A DNA stretch of 64,000 bases from DASWJZ01 sp963814905 (GTDB lineage: Bacteria; Pseudomonadota; Alphaproteobacteria; Rhizobiales; Afifellaceae): the NCBI GenBank assembly GCA_963814905.1, contig CAWFEM010000013.1, positions 310,001-374,000 on the forward strand, given 5' to 3'. Positions 34,525 to 44,917 of this stretch are shown in pieces. The position numbers and the translations under genes were made by a program. The first letter of the stretch is position 1; the number at the start of each line of letters is the position of its first letter. The notes under the pieces were generated by a model that made no database searches, was not told where the DNA came from, and saw only the letters and a list, made by a program, of their open reading frames with translations.

Positions 34525-35340
34525 TCACGATGGATGCTTCGTGTCGTGACGAAGCGGCGGGCGAGTCAGCACGAAGGCTGTCCAGGGAACCAGCGCCGCG
34601 ATCGCGATCCAACCGACGGCAAGCGTCGGAAAGGCGTCGCCGGTTGTCTCGACGAGCTTGATCGACGCTTGCACGACGCTGTGGAGAACGGCGGAGGGCC
34701 AGATCGTACAGCCGCTCGCCTCGAAGAGCCACGCGAGTGGAAACGAGAGCGAAACGGCCAGCAACAGAGAGACAAGGGCGAGTGGAAAGTCGAGCGTCAG
34801 AAACAGCGCTAGATGAACGATTGTGAACGGAACCGCGGACAGCGTTGCCGCGCGCCAGAATGTCCGCCCTTCGCGAAATCGACGAAACAGGAAGCCGCGG
34901 AAGATGACTTCTTCAGCGACACCACCTTGCGCAAACATCCCGATGGCGAGCCAACCCGCGTCAGAGCGAAGCGAAAGTGGCGCCCCCGTGACAAGCGAGA
35001 AGAGCGGAAAGAAACACAGAAGCAAGCTGACCAGCAGCACGGTCATGCCGAGCGTCGAGATGCGTGGCCTGCCGAGACCGAGAGCGGCAAGCGCCGGGAC
35101 CGGACGGCGGCCGGCGAGCAGATACTCGCTCCCCATCGCGGCGATCAAGACCGCCGCGCAGACGGCGACGCCATGTTCGCCGCGCGTGCTTCCAAGGAGG
35201 CTTGCTGTCTGGTCGAGAACGAGCCAAAGGCCGACAAAGAACGCGACCGACAAGCCAAGGGTCTGCGGACCCGGTGTTTCGGCACCCGCCGCGCCTCGGT
35301 GCGCCGGGTTGCCCGAGCGAGATGTTCGCCACATCATCAT
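34525..35340 (-). CDS. CPBP-family intramembrane metalloprotease
   Basis: 271 residues from the first of three ATGs at 35340. It has about eight membrane helices and the CPBP/ABI catalytic motifs in order: AEEVIFRGFLFRRF (EExxxR), PFTIVHLALF (FxxxH) and SAVLHSVVQ (third motif His). These enzymes, related to Rce1, cleave or bind substrates in the membrane; roles include bacteriocin immunity and protein processing. Substrate unknown. It is convergent with the RND pump and divergent from the nitroreductase, 54 bp away. Base composition is a little lower in GC than its neighbours. Confidence 0.82.
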   Translation of the reverse strand: MMMWRTSRSGNPAHRGAAGAETPGPQTLGLSVAFFVGLWLVLDQTASLLGSTRGEHGVAVCAAVLIAAMGSEYLLAGRRPVPALAALGLGRPRISTLGMTVLLVSLLLCFFPLFSLVTGAPLSLRSDAGWLAIGMFAQGGVAEEVIFRGFLFRRFREGRTFWRAATLSAVPFTIVHLALFLTLDFPLALVSLLLAVSLSFPLAWLFEASGCTIWPSAVLHSVVQASIKLVETTGDAFPTLAVGWIAIAALVPWTAFVLTRPPLRHDTKHPS

Positions 35341-35394
35341 GCGGAATACTAGGCTAAATCCGGAAGCATCATAGCGCACAAGAGGGGCGAAGGA

Positions 35395-36483
35395 ATGCGG
35401 TCGGTCGCAACGAGACGCGCGGTCTTGGGGGCTACTCTCGCGGGGGCCGGGATATTCGCGCTTGGACGGTATTCGATGTCCGACGGCGGCTATGAAGGCG
35501 TGCTTGCGGAAATGTCCCGTCCGCTTCCCGAAGTCCCGGACGTCGCCGAACTGATCCGCTACGCGACGCTTGCCGCAAACGGCCACAACACGCAGCCCTG
35601 GAAGTTCGGTATCGGTCAAGGAAGCATCGCGATTGTGCCGGATTTCTCGCGGCGGACGCCTGTGGTCGATCCTGACGACCATCACCTCTACGCGAGCCTC
35701 GGCTGCGCCGCCGAAAATCTGCACATCGCCTCACGATCGCGCGGTATGTCCGGAGAGATCAGCTTTGCGGAGGACCGCGACGGCCACGTCCTAGTCGATC
35801 TCGCGCCGGGAACTCGCGACGAGACGCCCCTGCTCGCCGCGATTCCACGTCGTCAATGCACCCGAGCTGTTTACGACGGCACGGCGATATCCGCCGCGGG
35901 AATGGCGCGCCTCGAGGCTGCGACAAGGATTGGAGGGGTGGAAGCGATTTTCCTCACCGACCGGGCGCGCACGGAGAAAATCCTCTCGTTGGTCATTGCG
36001 GGCAACAGCCGGCAGATGGACAATCCCGCTTTCATCGAAGAGCTGAAATCGTGGGTGCGGTTCAACAAGCGCGAAGCGGCAAGAACACGTGACGGCCTTT
36101 TCAGTGCCGGGTCCGGCAACCCGGTGCTCCCAACCTGGATCGGGTCGATCATGTACGACTTGGCCTACTCCAAGGAGGAGGAGAACAGAAAGTATGCCGA
36201 TCAAATCCGGTCATCGGCAGGCGTCGTCATCTTCGTGGCGCCGACAAACGACCGAGCTGGATGGGTCTCCGCGGGGCGCGCCTGCCAGCGCTTTGCGCTG
36301 CAGGCAACGGCGGACGGGCTCAAGGTCGCCTTCATCAACCAAACGGTCGAGGATCTACAGGCGCGCCGTGATCTGCAGACGCTGCTTGGACTCGGCTCAA
36401 AGCGGCCGAACCTTGTCATGCGCTTCGGTCATGGGCCGGAAATGCCACGGTCTTTGCGCCGCGACCCACCCCTCGTCGCCTGA
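35395..36483 (+). CDS. Acg-like nitroreductase-family flavoprotein with Tat-like signal
   Basis: 362 residues. The N-terminus has a twin-arginine-like segment TRRAVLGATLAGAGIFALG. The body contains ATLAANGHNTQPWKF (FMN-binding loop of nitroreductases), DPDDHHLYASLGCAAENL and the C-terminal GLKVAFINQ and GLGSKRPNLVMRFG, as in the Acg/Rv2032 group that binds or stores FMN and often lacks turnover. RBS AAGGA just before the ATG at 35395. Export to the periplasm by Tat is an inference from the leader. Confidence 0.78.
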   Translation: MRSVATRRAVLGATLAGAGIFALGRYSMSDGGYEGVLAEMSRPLPEVPDVAELIRYATLAANGHNTQPWKFGIGQGSIAIVPDFSRRTPVVDPDDHHLYASLGCAAENLHIASRSRGMSGEISFAEDRDGHVLVDLAPGTRDETPLLAAIPRRQCTRAVYDGTAISAAGMARLEAATRIGGVEAIFLTDRARTEKILSLVIAGNSRQMDNPAFIEELKSWVRFNKREAARTRDGLFSAGSGNPVLPTWIGSIMYDLAYSKEEENRKYADQIRSSAGVVIFVAPTNDRAGWVSAGRACQRFALQATADGLKVAFINQTVEDLQARRDLQTLLGLGSKRPNLVMRFGHGPEMPRSLRRDPPLVA

Positions 36484-36511
36484 CGGCGGATAGACACTCA
36501 ACGCGAGCGCC

Positions 36512-37918
36512 TCACGGAATCGCGTAGACGCTGACCTCGTTGGCGATGCCGCGGAGCGACGTATTGTGCGCGGTCGGGGTCAGGCCTTCGGCCTTAAGCA
36601 CCGCGGTCGCGTCCGTATCCTCCACCACCGCGCCGGTCGCGAATATCTCGCGCGAGGTCGCCAGGTGCTGGACGCGCGAGGCGATATTCACGGTCTGCCC
36701 GAAATAGTCCTGCCGCTCGTTCAGCGTGACGGCGATACAGGGTCCCTCGTGCAGGCCGATCTTCAGGATCAGGTCCTCGCGGCCGCGCGCGTCGTTCAGC
36801 CTGCGCATCGCCTCGCGCATCTTGAGCGCCGCGGCGACGGCACGGTCGGGGGTGGCGAATGTCGCCATCACGGCGTCGCCGATCGTCTTCACCACCGCGC
36901 CGGCCTCCGCGGCAACGATCTCGTGCAGCACGTCGAAATGCGCGCGCACGAGGTCGAAAGCGGCGAGGTCCCCAACCCGTTCATAGAGCGCGGTTGAGCC
37001 GCGCAGGTCGGTGAAGAGAAAGGTCAGGCTGGTGATCTTCAGCCGCTGATCGATGTCGAGCGTGTCGGTGCGGTAGAGGTCGCGGAACGTCTGGTTGGAG
37101 AGAAGCCGGTTGGCGGTCAGGAACGGACGCCGATTGTGCATCATGTCATGCAGCTCTTGGTCGGCGATGAAGATGGTCGGGATGAGCCTGCGGTCGGTGC
37201 GGTTTTCGAGCGAGAGGCGCAACGGTCCGGGCCGCATCTCCGCCGTCTGATGCTGCGCATGCTCGGTCTCGAAGATCACGGTGAAACTCTGCCGCTCCTT
37301 GATCGGCTCGCCCTTGACGTCGAGGAACTGAGCGGAGTGCGTGACCGGATCGAAGACGATGATGAATTTCTCCGGGAGGTGCAGCGAGACGATCGCCTTG
37401 TCGCCCGGCGGCAGGTCAAGCGACTCTAACGCAATTGAATCCCAGAGCCGATCGAAGTCTTCGGGAAGATCGAGCTCTGATCCGAAATAGAGCTGCCTGA
37501 AATACTCCATCGGCGGCATCGCATCCGGGTTGTGCGCCTCGATCCGCCGGATACGCGGGGCGACCGTAAAGGTAACCTCAACCATCTCGTCAAGCGTTGG
37601 CTCGTAATCGGCCGCGCAGAGGGTGCATGCATAGGCGTCGCTGCGCACCGTCTTCAGCGTCGTTCCCGAATCGAGCACGCCGCCGCAGCCGGGGCAGAGC
37701 ACGTTCCACGACATTTCGAAGAGGCCGATCTTCGACGCATGCAGGAAGGCCGCGATGACGCGCTCGGGATCGAGGCCCTTCTCAGCCGCGAAAGCCAGCG
37801 CGTTGATGCGGACGACCTTGCGGTCGGGCGCATCGGCGACATGCCGCTCGATTGCCTCCGCAACGGAAGCGTCCGCCGACTGGCGGAGCAGCGCGAACAT
37901 TGCCTGGGTTTCGCTCAT
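36512..37918 (-). CDS. Class III adenylate cyclase with zinc-ribbon regulatory domain
   Basis: 468 residues from MSETQAMFALLRQ (an ATG three codons upstream is equally possible). The N-terminal ~270 residues hold a four-Cys zinc ribbon (LCPGCGG and ACTLCAAD) and a DUF5939-like domain. The catalytic domain (about 285-440) is intact: metal Asp in FLFTDLRGSTALYE, adenine-reading Lys and second metal Asp in VVKTIGDAVMATF, and transition-state Asn and Arg in FGQTVNIASRV. It should make cAMP in the cytoplasm. It contrasts with the second cyclase at 49022, which lacks two of these residues. Confidence 0.9.
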   Translation of the reverse strand: MSETQAMFALLRQSADASVAEAIERHVADAPDRKVVRINALAFAAEKGLDPERVIAAFLHASKIGLFEMSWNVLCPGCGGVLDSGTTLKTVRSDAYACTLCAADYEPTLDEMVEVTFTVAPRIRRIEAHNPDAMPPMEYFRQLYFGSELDLPEDFDRLWDSIALESLDLPPGDKAIVSLHLPEKFIIVFDPVTHSAQFLDVKGEPIKERQSFTVIFETEHAQHQTAEMRPGPLRLSLENRTDRRLIPTIFIADQELHDMMHNRRPFLTANRLLSNQTFRDLYRTDTLDIDQRLKITSLTFLFTDLRGSTALYERVGDLAAFDLVRAHFDVLHEIVAAEAGAVVKTIGDAVMATFATPDRAVAAALKMREAMRRLNDARGREDLILKIGLHEGPCIAVTLNERQDYFGQTVNIASRVQHLATSREIFATGAVVEDTDATAVLKAEGLTPTAHNTSLRGIANEVSVYAIP

Positions 37919-38133
37919 TCCTCCCATTCTACGCCGAACCAGGACGGCGGGCATCAGGAAGACTTGGGCGGCGGCCGAACGTCCGGCTGAAGAAGAAATG
38001 TTAAATAAATCCGGTATCTAGGACTAAATAACCCGCTGAGGGCGTGCATTCTTTCCCGTTCTTCACTTGCGCCGGCCGTGAAAAAATGCCGATCTCCGCG
38101 CCCAGCGGATCATGAGCCTTCGAGGAGGACCCG

Positions 38134-39363
38134 ATGAGCAGCCGTCCGCCGCGCATGCTGATCTACAGCCACAATTCCTTCGGGCTCGGGCATCTCCGCC
38201 GCTGTCGCGCCATCGCGCAGTCGCTCGTCGGTTATCGCGACGACCTGTCGATCCTGATGATCGTCGGCTCGCCGATCGTCGGCGCCTTCAGTTTTTCGCC
38301 CAACGTGGAGTTCATCCGCGTGCCCGGTGTGGTGAAGCTCTCCAACGAGAGCTACCAGCCGCACAGCCCCGGGCTCTCCATCGAAGACCTGATCGCTATC
38401 CGCTCCGCCATCATTCTGGAGACGGCGCGTATTTTCGAGCCCGACATCTTCCTGGTCGATAAGGAGCCGCTGGGCCTGCGCGGCGAGGTGGAATCGACGC
38501 TGGAGTTCCTGAAGGGCAAGGGCAAGACGCTGGTCCTCGGGCTGCGCGACGTCATGGACGAGCCGGTACGGCTTGCCGAGGAATGGGAGCGCAAGCGCGC
38601 GGTGCCGGCGCTTGAGAACCTCTACGACCACATCTGGGCCTACGGCATGCCGGAAATCTACGATCCGCTGGAAGGGATCACGGTTTCCGAATCGGTGCGG
38701 CAGAAGACGCGCTTCACCGGCTATCTCCGGCGCGGCAAGACGCCTTCAGGCCTCTATCCGCCCCCGCACGAGATCGAGGAGCCATTTTACCTGGTGACGA
38801 CCGGCGGCGGCGGCGACGGCGCCATGCTGGTCGACTGGGTGCTTCGAGCCTACGAGTTCGACCCGAACTTCGACATGCCGGCGAAGATCGTGCTTGGGCC
38901 GTTCATGGGGACGAGCCAGCAGACCGGCTTCATGGAGCGCGTGGCGCGGATCAAGCACCTGGAGGCGATCGCCTTCGAGGCGAACATGGAAGCGCTGATG
39001 CAGCGTGCGCTCGCGGTCGTCGCGATGGGCGGCTACAACACGTTTTGCGAAATCCTGTCGCTCGACAAGCGCGCGCTCATCCTGCCGCGCACCGCGCCGC
39101 GCGCGGAGCAGCATATCCGCGCAAAGCGCGCCAGCGAGCTCGGCCTCATCTCCATGCTCGTCCCCGACGAGACGACCGACCCCGGCCAGATGGTGGAGGC
39201 GATGCGCGCCCTTCCCTATCGCCGCCGGCCGTCGAAGGTGCATGTGCCGGGCCTGCTCGACGGGCTTTCGGTGATCAACGCACTGGTCGACCAGTATCTC
39301 GGCGACAAGACGCCCGCGGACGCGCGCTCGCGGCGGCTCTCGGTGGTCGGCGGAAGCGGGTGA
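38134..39363 (+). CDS. MurG/MGT-like glycosyltransferase
   Basis: 409 residues. The N-terminus SHNSFGLGHLRRCRAIAQSL has the GxGH nucleotide/acceptor loop, and the C-terminal donor site reads VAMGGYNTFCEILSLDKRALILP, as in GT28/MurG-type enzymes. It is the first gene of a five-gene operon that ends with a distant paralogue (41631). Substrates unknown; a surface-glycan or glycolipid role is likely from context. A divergent adenylate cyclase starts 215 bp away; that gap is AT-richer than usual and holds no feature I can name. Confidence 0.8.
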   Translation: MSSRPPRMLIYSHNSFGLGHLRRCRAIAQSLVGYRDDLSILMIVGSPIVGAFSFSPNVEFIRVPGVVKLSNESYQPHSPGLSIEDLIAIRSAIILETARIFEPDIFLVDKEPLGLRGEVESTLEFLKGKGKTLVLGLRDVMDEPVRLAEEWERKRAVPALENLYDHIWAYGMPEIYDPLEGITVSESVRQKTRFTGYLRRGKTPSGLYPPPHEIEEPFYLVTTGGGGDGAMLVDWVLRAYEFDPNFDMPAKIVLGPFMGTSQQTGFMERVARIKHLEAIAFEANMEALMQRALAVVAMGGYNTFCEILSLDKRALILPRTAPRAEQHIRAKRASELGLISMLVPDETTDPGQMVEAMRALPYRRRPSKVHVPGLLDGLSVINALVDQYLGDKTPADARSRRLSVVGGSG

Positions 39364-39415
39364 CGGGGCTGCGACCGAACCGGCCGCCGCATATCGAAAG
39401 ACGGATGACGTCATC

Positions 39416-39901
39416 GTGAGCCGCCTCGACTTCATGATCAGCCGTCTGACGGCGCAGCGCGTTCTGATGGAGGAGGCGGCGCGGCTTATCGCCAATCGGC
39501 CCGGCCCGGTGTTCGAGCTCGGGCTCGGCAGCGGCCGCACCTTCGATCATTTGCGCCAGATTCTTCCCGGCCGCGAAATCTTCGCCTTCGACCGCGCGAT
39601 CGCGGCGCACCCGAAATGCATTCCCGACGGCGATCACATGATTCTGGGGGAAATCCGCGAGACGCTGGAATTCTGCGGGCCGCGCATCCCGGCGAAGCCC
39701 GTTTTCATCCATGTCGACCTCGGTTCCGGCGACCCAACGCAGGATCTGATCACCCGCGCCTGGCTTTCGCCGCTGGTCGCCAAATGGTGCGAGCCGGGGA
39801 CGGTCGTCCTCGCCGACCGGCCGCTCGACGGCGCGTTCGAGAACCTGCCGCGCCCGCCCGGCTGCCCGAAATCCGGCCACGCGCTGCTGCGCGCCGAATG
39901 A
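39416..39901 (+). CDS. Small class I SAM-dependent methyltransferase
   Basis: 161 residues. The SAM-binding motif I is VFELGLGSGRTFDHLR and motif II FIHVDLGSGD. Length and layout match the Methyltransf_17 family. The GTG at 39416 has a GGATGA Shine-Dalgarno seven bases upstream. It lies between two glycosyltransferases in an operon, so it may methylate a sugar or glycolipid, but the family has no firm substrate. Confidence 0.72.
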   Translation: MSRLDFMISRLTAQRVLMEEAARLIANRPGPVFELGLGSGRTFDHLRQILPGREIFAFDRAIAAHPKCIPDGDHMILGEIRETLEFCGPRIPAKPVFIHVDLGSGDPTQDLITRAWLSPLVAKWCEPGTVVLADRPLDGAFENLPRPPGCPKSGHALLRAE

Positions 39902-39925
39902 ACGCGGCCCTGGGGCCTGAACCGG

Positions 39926-41056
39926 ATGCGGATCGCGTTCTACGCCCCCCTGAAACCGCCTGATCATCCGGTCGCATCCGGCGACCGAGCGATGGCGCGC
40001 GCGCTCATCCACGCGCTGACGCTTGCCGGCCACGATGTGGCGATCGCCTCGCGCTTCCGCAGCCGCGACACGGGCGACGCGGTGCGCCAGGCGCGGCTTT
40101 GCGCTCTCGGCGGGAAGCTCGCGGCGCGCTTCGTCAGACGCGTCGAGGCCGGCGCGCCGCGGCCCGATCTCTGGTTCACCTATCACCTCTATCACAAGGC
40201 GCCGGACTGGCTCGGGCCTCTCGTCACGGAAGCGCTCGGCATCCCCTATGTCGTCGCCGAGGCGTCGTTTGCGCCGAAGCAGGCAGGCGGGCCCTGGGAC
40301 ATCGGCCATCGGGCGAGCGCCGATGCGATCCGCCGCGCCGATCTCGTGCTTCTGCCGAACCCGGCGGACGCGGAATGCGTACGCCCGCTTCTCGCCACGC
40401 CGGACCGGCTCGTGCCGCTTACGCCGTTCCTCGAGACCGCACCCTTCCGCGCGCCGGATCGCAGCGCATCGCGCGCGGCGACCGCGGAGCTCTTCGACCT
40501 CGATCCTGACGCGCCATGGCTTCTTGCCGTCGCCATGATGCGCGACGACCAGAAGCTTCTCTCCTATCGCGTGCTCGCCGAGGCGCTCACGAAGATCGAG
40601 GACCGCCGCTGGCAGCTGATCGTCGCCGGCGCCGGACCGGCCGAGGACAAGGTGCGGGCGCTCCTCGCGAGCTTCGGCGGACGGGTGCGCTGGCCGGGCG
40701 TCGTCGCGCCGGACCTGCTCAAGCGCATCTATCGCGGCGCCGACATCTATGTCTGGCCGGCGATCAAGGAGGCCTGGGGCATGGCGCTGCTTGAAGCGCA
40801 GGCGGCCGGCCTGCCCGTGGTCGCGGGGCGAAGCGGCGGGGTGCCGGCGGTCGTCGCCGATGGCGAGACGGGGCTGCTCGCGGCCGAAGGCGATGCCGCC
40901 GCCTTCGCCGAGGCTGTGGCGACGCTCCTCGACGATCCGTCGCGTCGCGCGGCGATGCGGCGCGCCGCGGAGCGAAGGGCCGCGCGTGTCCATGACATCG
41001 AAGCGGGGGCGAAGACACTCGACCGTCACCTCCGTCGTCTGGTCGCGGCGTCATGA
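39926..41056 (+). CDS. GT4-family glycosyltransferase
   Basis: 376 residues. N-terminal FYAPLKPPDHPVASGDRAMARAL is the GT4 acceptor side, and the donor side has GADIYVWPAIKEAWGMALLEAQAAGLPVVAG (E-x7-E) and DGETGLLAAEGDAAAFAEAV. It retains donor sugar in the cytoplasm and transfers to a lipid or growing chain. The stop overlaps the next gene's ATG (ATGA). Confidence 0.85.
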   Translation: MRIAFYAPLKPPDHPVASGDRAMARALIHALTLAGHDVAIASRFRSRDTGDAVRQARLCALGGKLAARFVRRVEAGAPRPDLWFTYHLYHKAPDWLGPLVTEALGIPYVVAEASFAPKQAGGPWDIGHRASADAIRRADLVLLPNPADAECVRPLLATPDRLVPLTPFLETAPFRAPDRSASRAATAELFDLDPDAPWLLAVAMMRDDQKLLSYRVLAEALTKIEDRRWQLIVAGAGPAEDKVRALLASFGGRVRWPGVVAPDLLKRIYRGADIYVWPAIKEAWGMALLEAQAAGLPVVAGRSGGVPAVVADGETGLLAAEGDAAAFAEAVATLLDDPSRRAAMRRAAERRAARVHDIEAGAKTLDRHLRRLVAAS

Positions 41057-41634
41057 TCCCGCTTCTCGTCATCCGCCACGCCACGACCGACTGGAACGCA
41101 GCCGGGCTGATCCAAGGGCGCACCGACCGGCCGCTGGACGATTCCGGCCGCGCGGCTATGCGCGCCGCCGCACTGCCGCCGGGTTGGGAGGGCGCGCCCT
41201 GCCTTGCAAGTCCGCTGAAACGCGCCATGGAGACGGCCCAGCTTCTCGGTCTGGACCCGAGCCCGGAGCCGCGGCTGATCGAGATGGCATGGGGCGAATG
41301 GGAAGGCCGCCGCCTTTCCGACCTTCGCGCAGCACTCGGCGAGGCGATGGCGGCGAACGAGGCGCGTGGGCTCGATTTCCGCCCGCCGGGCGGGGAAAGC
41401 CCGCGCGACGTGCAGGCGCGCGTGGCGCCTCTCCTGAAGAAGCTCGCCGGCCCGACCGTCTTCGTAACGCATAAGGGCGTGCTGCGCGCCATCTACGCGC
41501 TTGCGACAGGATGGAGCATGACCGAAAAGGGACAAGACAGGCTCCGCGACGGCTCGGCCCACGCCTTCCGCATCGACGCGAACGGCGTGCCGACGGTGGC
41601 GGAGCTCAACATCCCGCTGGATCGGGGGACATGA
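41053..41634 (+). CDS. Histidine phosphatase family protein
   Basis: 193 residues with the phosphoglycerate-mutase-like RHATTDWNAAGLIQGRTDRPL (catalytic His plus Arg) and FVTHKGVLRAI (second His). Removes phosphate from a sugar phosphate or nucleotide; role in this operon may be to recycle a glycosyl phosphate. Overlaps genes on both sides by four bases, so it is tightly coupled to the glycosyltransferases. Confidence 0.85.
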   Translation: MIPLLVIRHATTDWNAAGLIQGRTDRPLDDSGRAAMRAAALPPGWEGAPCLASPLKRAMETAQLLGLDPSPEPRLIEMAWGEWEGRRLSDLRAALGEAMAANEARGLDFRPPGGESPRDVQARVAPLLKKLAGPTVFVTHKGVLRAIYALATGWSMTEKGQDRLRDGSAHAFRIDANGVPTVAELNIPLDRGT

Positions 41635-42785
41635 GGAAACGCGTACTTTTCTACGTCCAGCATCTGCTTGGGATCGGACACCTGAAGCGCGCCGAGATTC
41701 TCGTGCGCGCGATGACCAAGGCCGGGATGGACGTGACGGTCGCCTTCGGCGGACGCGCCGTGCGCGAAGCGCCGTTTAACGGCGCGACGATCGCGACCCT
41801 CCCCGCCGCGACGATCGCCGGCGAGAATTTTTCCGAGCTCCTCGACGCGCAGGGGAAGCCGATCGACGACGCCTGGAAGGAGAAGCGTCGCGACGCGCTC
41901 CTCGATCTCTGGCGGAAGACCGACCCCGACGTCGTGCTGATCGAGCTCTTTCCCTTCGGACGCCGGCAGTTTCGCTTCGAGCTGATCCCGCTTTTGGAAG
42001 CGATCCGTGCAGAGAAGAAGCGGCCGCACGTCGCCTGCTCGGTGCGCGACATTCTCGTCGCCTCCAAACGGCCCGGCCGCGACGCGGAGACCGTCGCGAT
42101 GCTTCGCCGCTTCTTCGACGCCGTCCTCGTGCACGGCGATCCGACGCTGATCCCCTTCGACGCGACGTTCGAGGAGGCCGGGCGCATCGCGGACCTGATC
42201 CGCTATACCGGCTACGTCGCGCCGACGGCGGGGAAGAATGCGTCGCCCAAAGGCGGCGGCGAGGTCGTGGTCTCGGCGGGCGGCGGGGCGGTCGGCGCGC
42301 CGCTACTCAAGGCGGCGATGACCGCGCGGCCCCTGACGGCGCTCGCCGGCCACGTCTGGCATTTCCTGACCGGCCCCAATCTCGGCGACGACGATTTCAA
42401 GGCGCTCGCCACGCACGCGACCGAGCACACGATCGTGGAGCGTTTCCGTAACGACTTCGCCGAACGGCTGCGCGTTTGCACGCTTTCCATCTCGCAGGCC
42501 GGCTATAATACAACCATGGATATTCTGAGTTCGGGCGCTCGCGCCATTGTCGTGCCCTACGAGGCGAAGGGCGAGACAGAACAGCGGCTCAGGGCGGAAA
42601 TCCTGGCCCGCAAGGGGCTCCTGACCGTCGTGCCGGCGGCGGAGCTCTCTCCCGACCGCATCGTCCAGGCGGTGCGCAGCGCGTTGAAGGATACCGCGAA
42701 CGAGCCCGAAGTCGATGTCGACGGCGCCGCCGCGACGGCGCGCATCGTCGGCGAACTCGCCGCGCAGCGTGTTGTATGCGCATGA
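41631..42785 (+). CDS. MurG/MGT-like glycosyltransferase, paralogue of first operon gene
   Basis: 384 residues from MRKRVLFYVQHLLGIGHLKR. The GIGH loop and the donor region ISQAGYNTTMDILSSGARAIVVP repeat the layout of the gene at 38134, with low but clear similarity. Last gene of the five-gene operon. Together the operon encodes three glycosyltransferases, one methyltransferase and one phosphatase, which looks like a complete small glycan or glycolipid module. Confidence 0.8.
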   Translation: MRKRVLFYVQHLLGIGHLKRAEILVRAMTKAGMDVTVAFGGRAVREAPFNGATIATLPAATIAGENFSELLDAQGKPIDDAWKEKRRDALLDLWRKTDPDVVLIELFPFGRRQFRFELIPLLEAIRAEKKRPHVACSVRDILVASKRPGRDAETVAMLRRFFDAVLVHGDPTLIPFDATFEEAGRIADLIRYTGYVAPTAGKNASPKGGGEVVVSAGGGAVGAPLLKAAMTARPLTALAGHVWHFLTGPNLGDDDFKALATHATEHTIVERFRNDFAERLRVCTLSISQAGYNTTMDILSSGARAIVVPYEAKGETEQRLRAEILARKGLLTVVPAAELSPDRIVQAVRSALKDTANEPEVDVDGAAATARIVGELAAQRVVCA

Positions 42786-42849
42786 TGAACCGGCGGACCG
42801 TCACCTGGCAGTCATTGCCAGTTCAACGATTCCATGGCCCCATAGGGAC

Positions 42850-44781
<1,932 letters not shown>

Positions 44782-44811
44782 GCCGTGCGGCACGGCGCAC
44801 AGGCCTTTTTT
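44782..44811 (+). terminator. Rho-independent-like terminator
   Basis: GCCGTGC and GCACGGC form a GC-rich hairpin immediately after the stop codon, followed at 44806-44811 by a six-T run. It should end transcription of the fused ATPase gene and separate it from the next operon. Confidence 0.6.
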
Positions 44812-44917
44812 CCCCAGCCGGCGCGCTGGTTAGACAGCAAAGCGGGCGTCCTGTAAGAAAGGTTTTGCGGAGGCCGCCGGCGGTCACCGACGGGGCGGCC
44901 GCGAGGGCTCAAGGAAG

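Noticed and set aside
36512..37918. Degenerate cyclase, as at 49022
   Set aside because: All catalytic residues (Asp, Lys, Asp, Asn, Arg) can be read in order, so it is treated as active.
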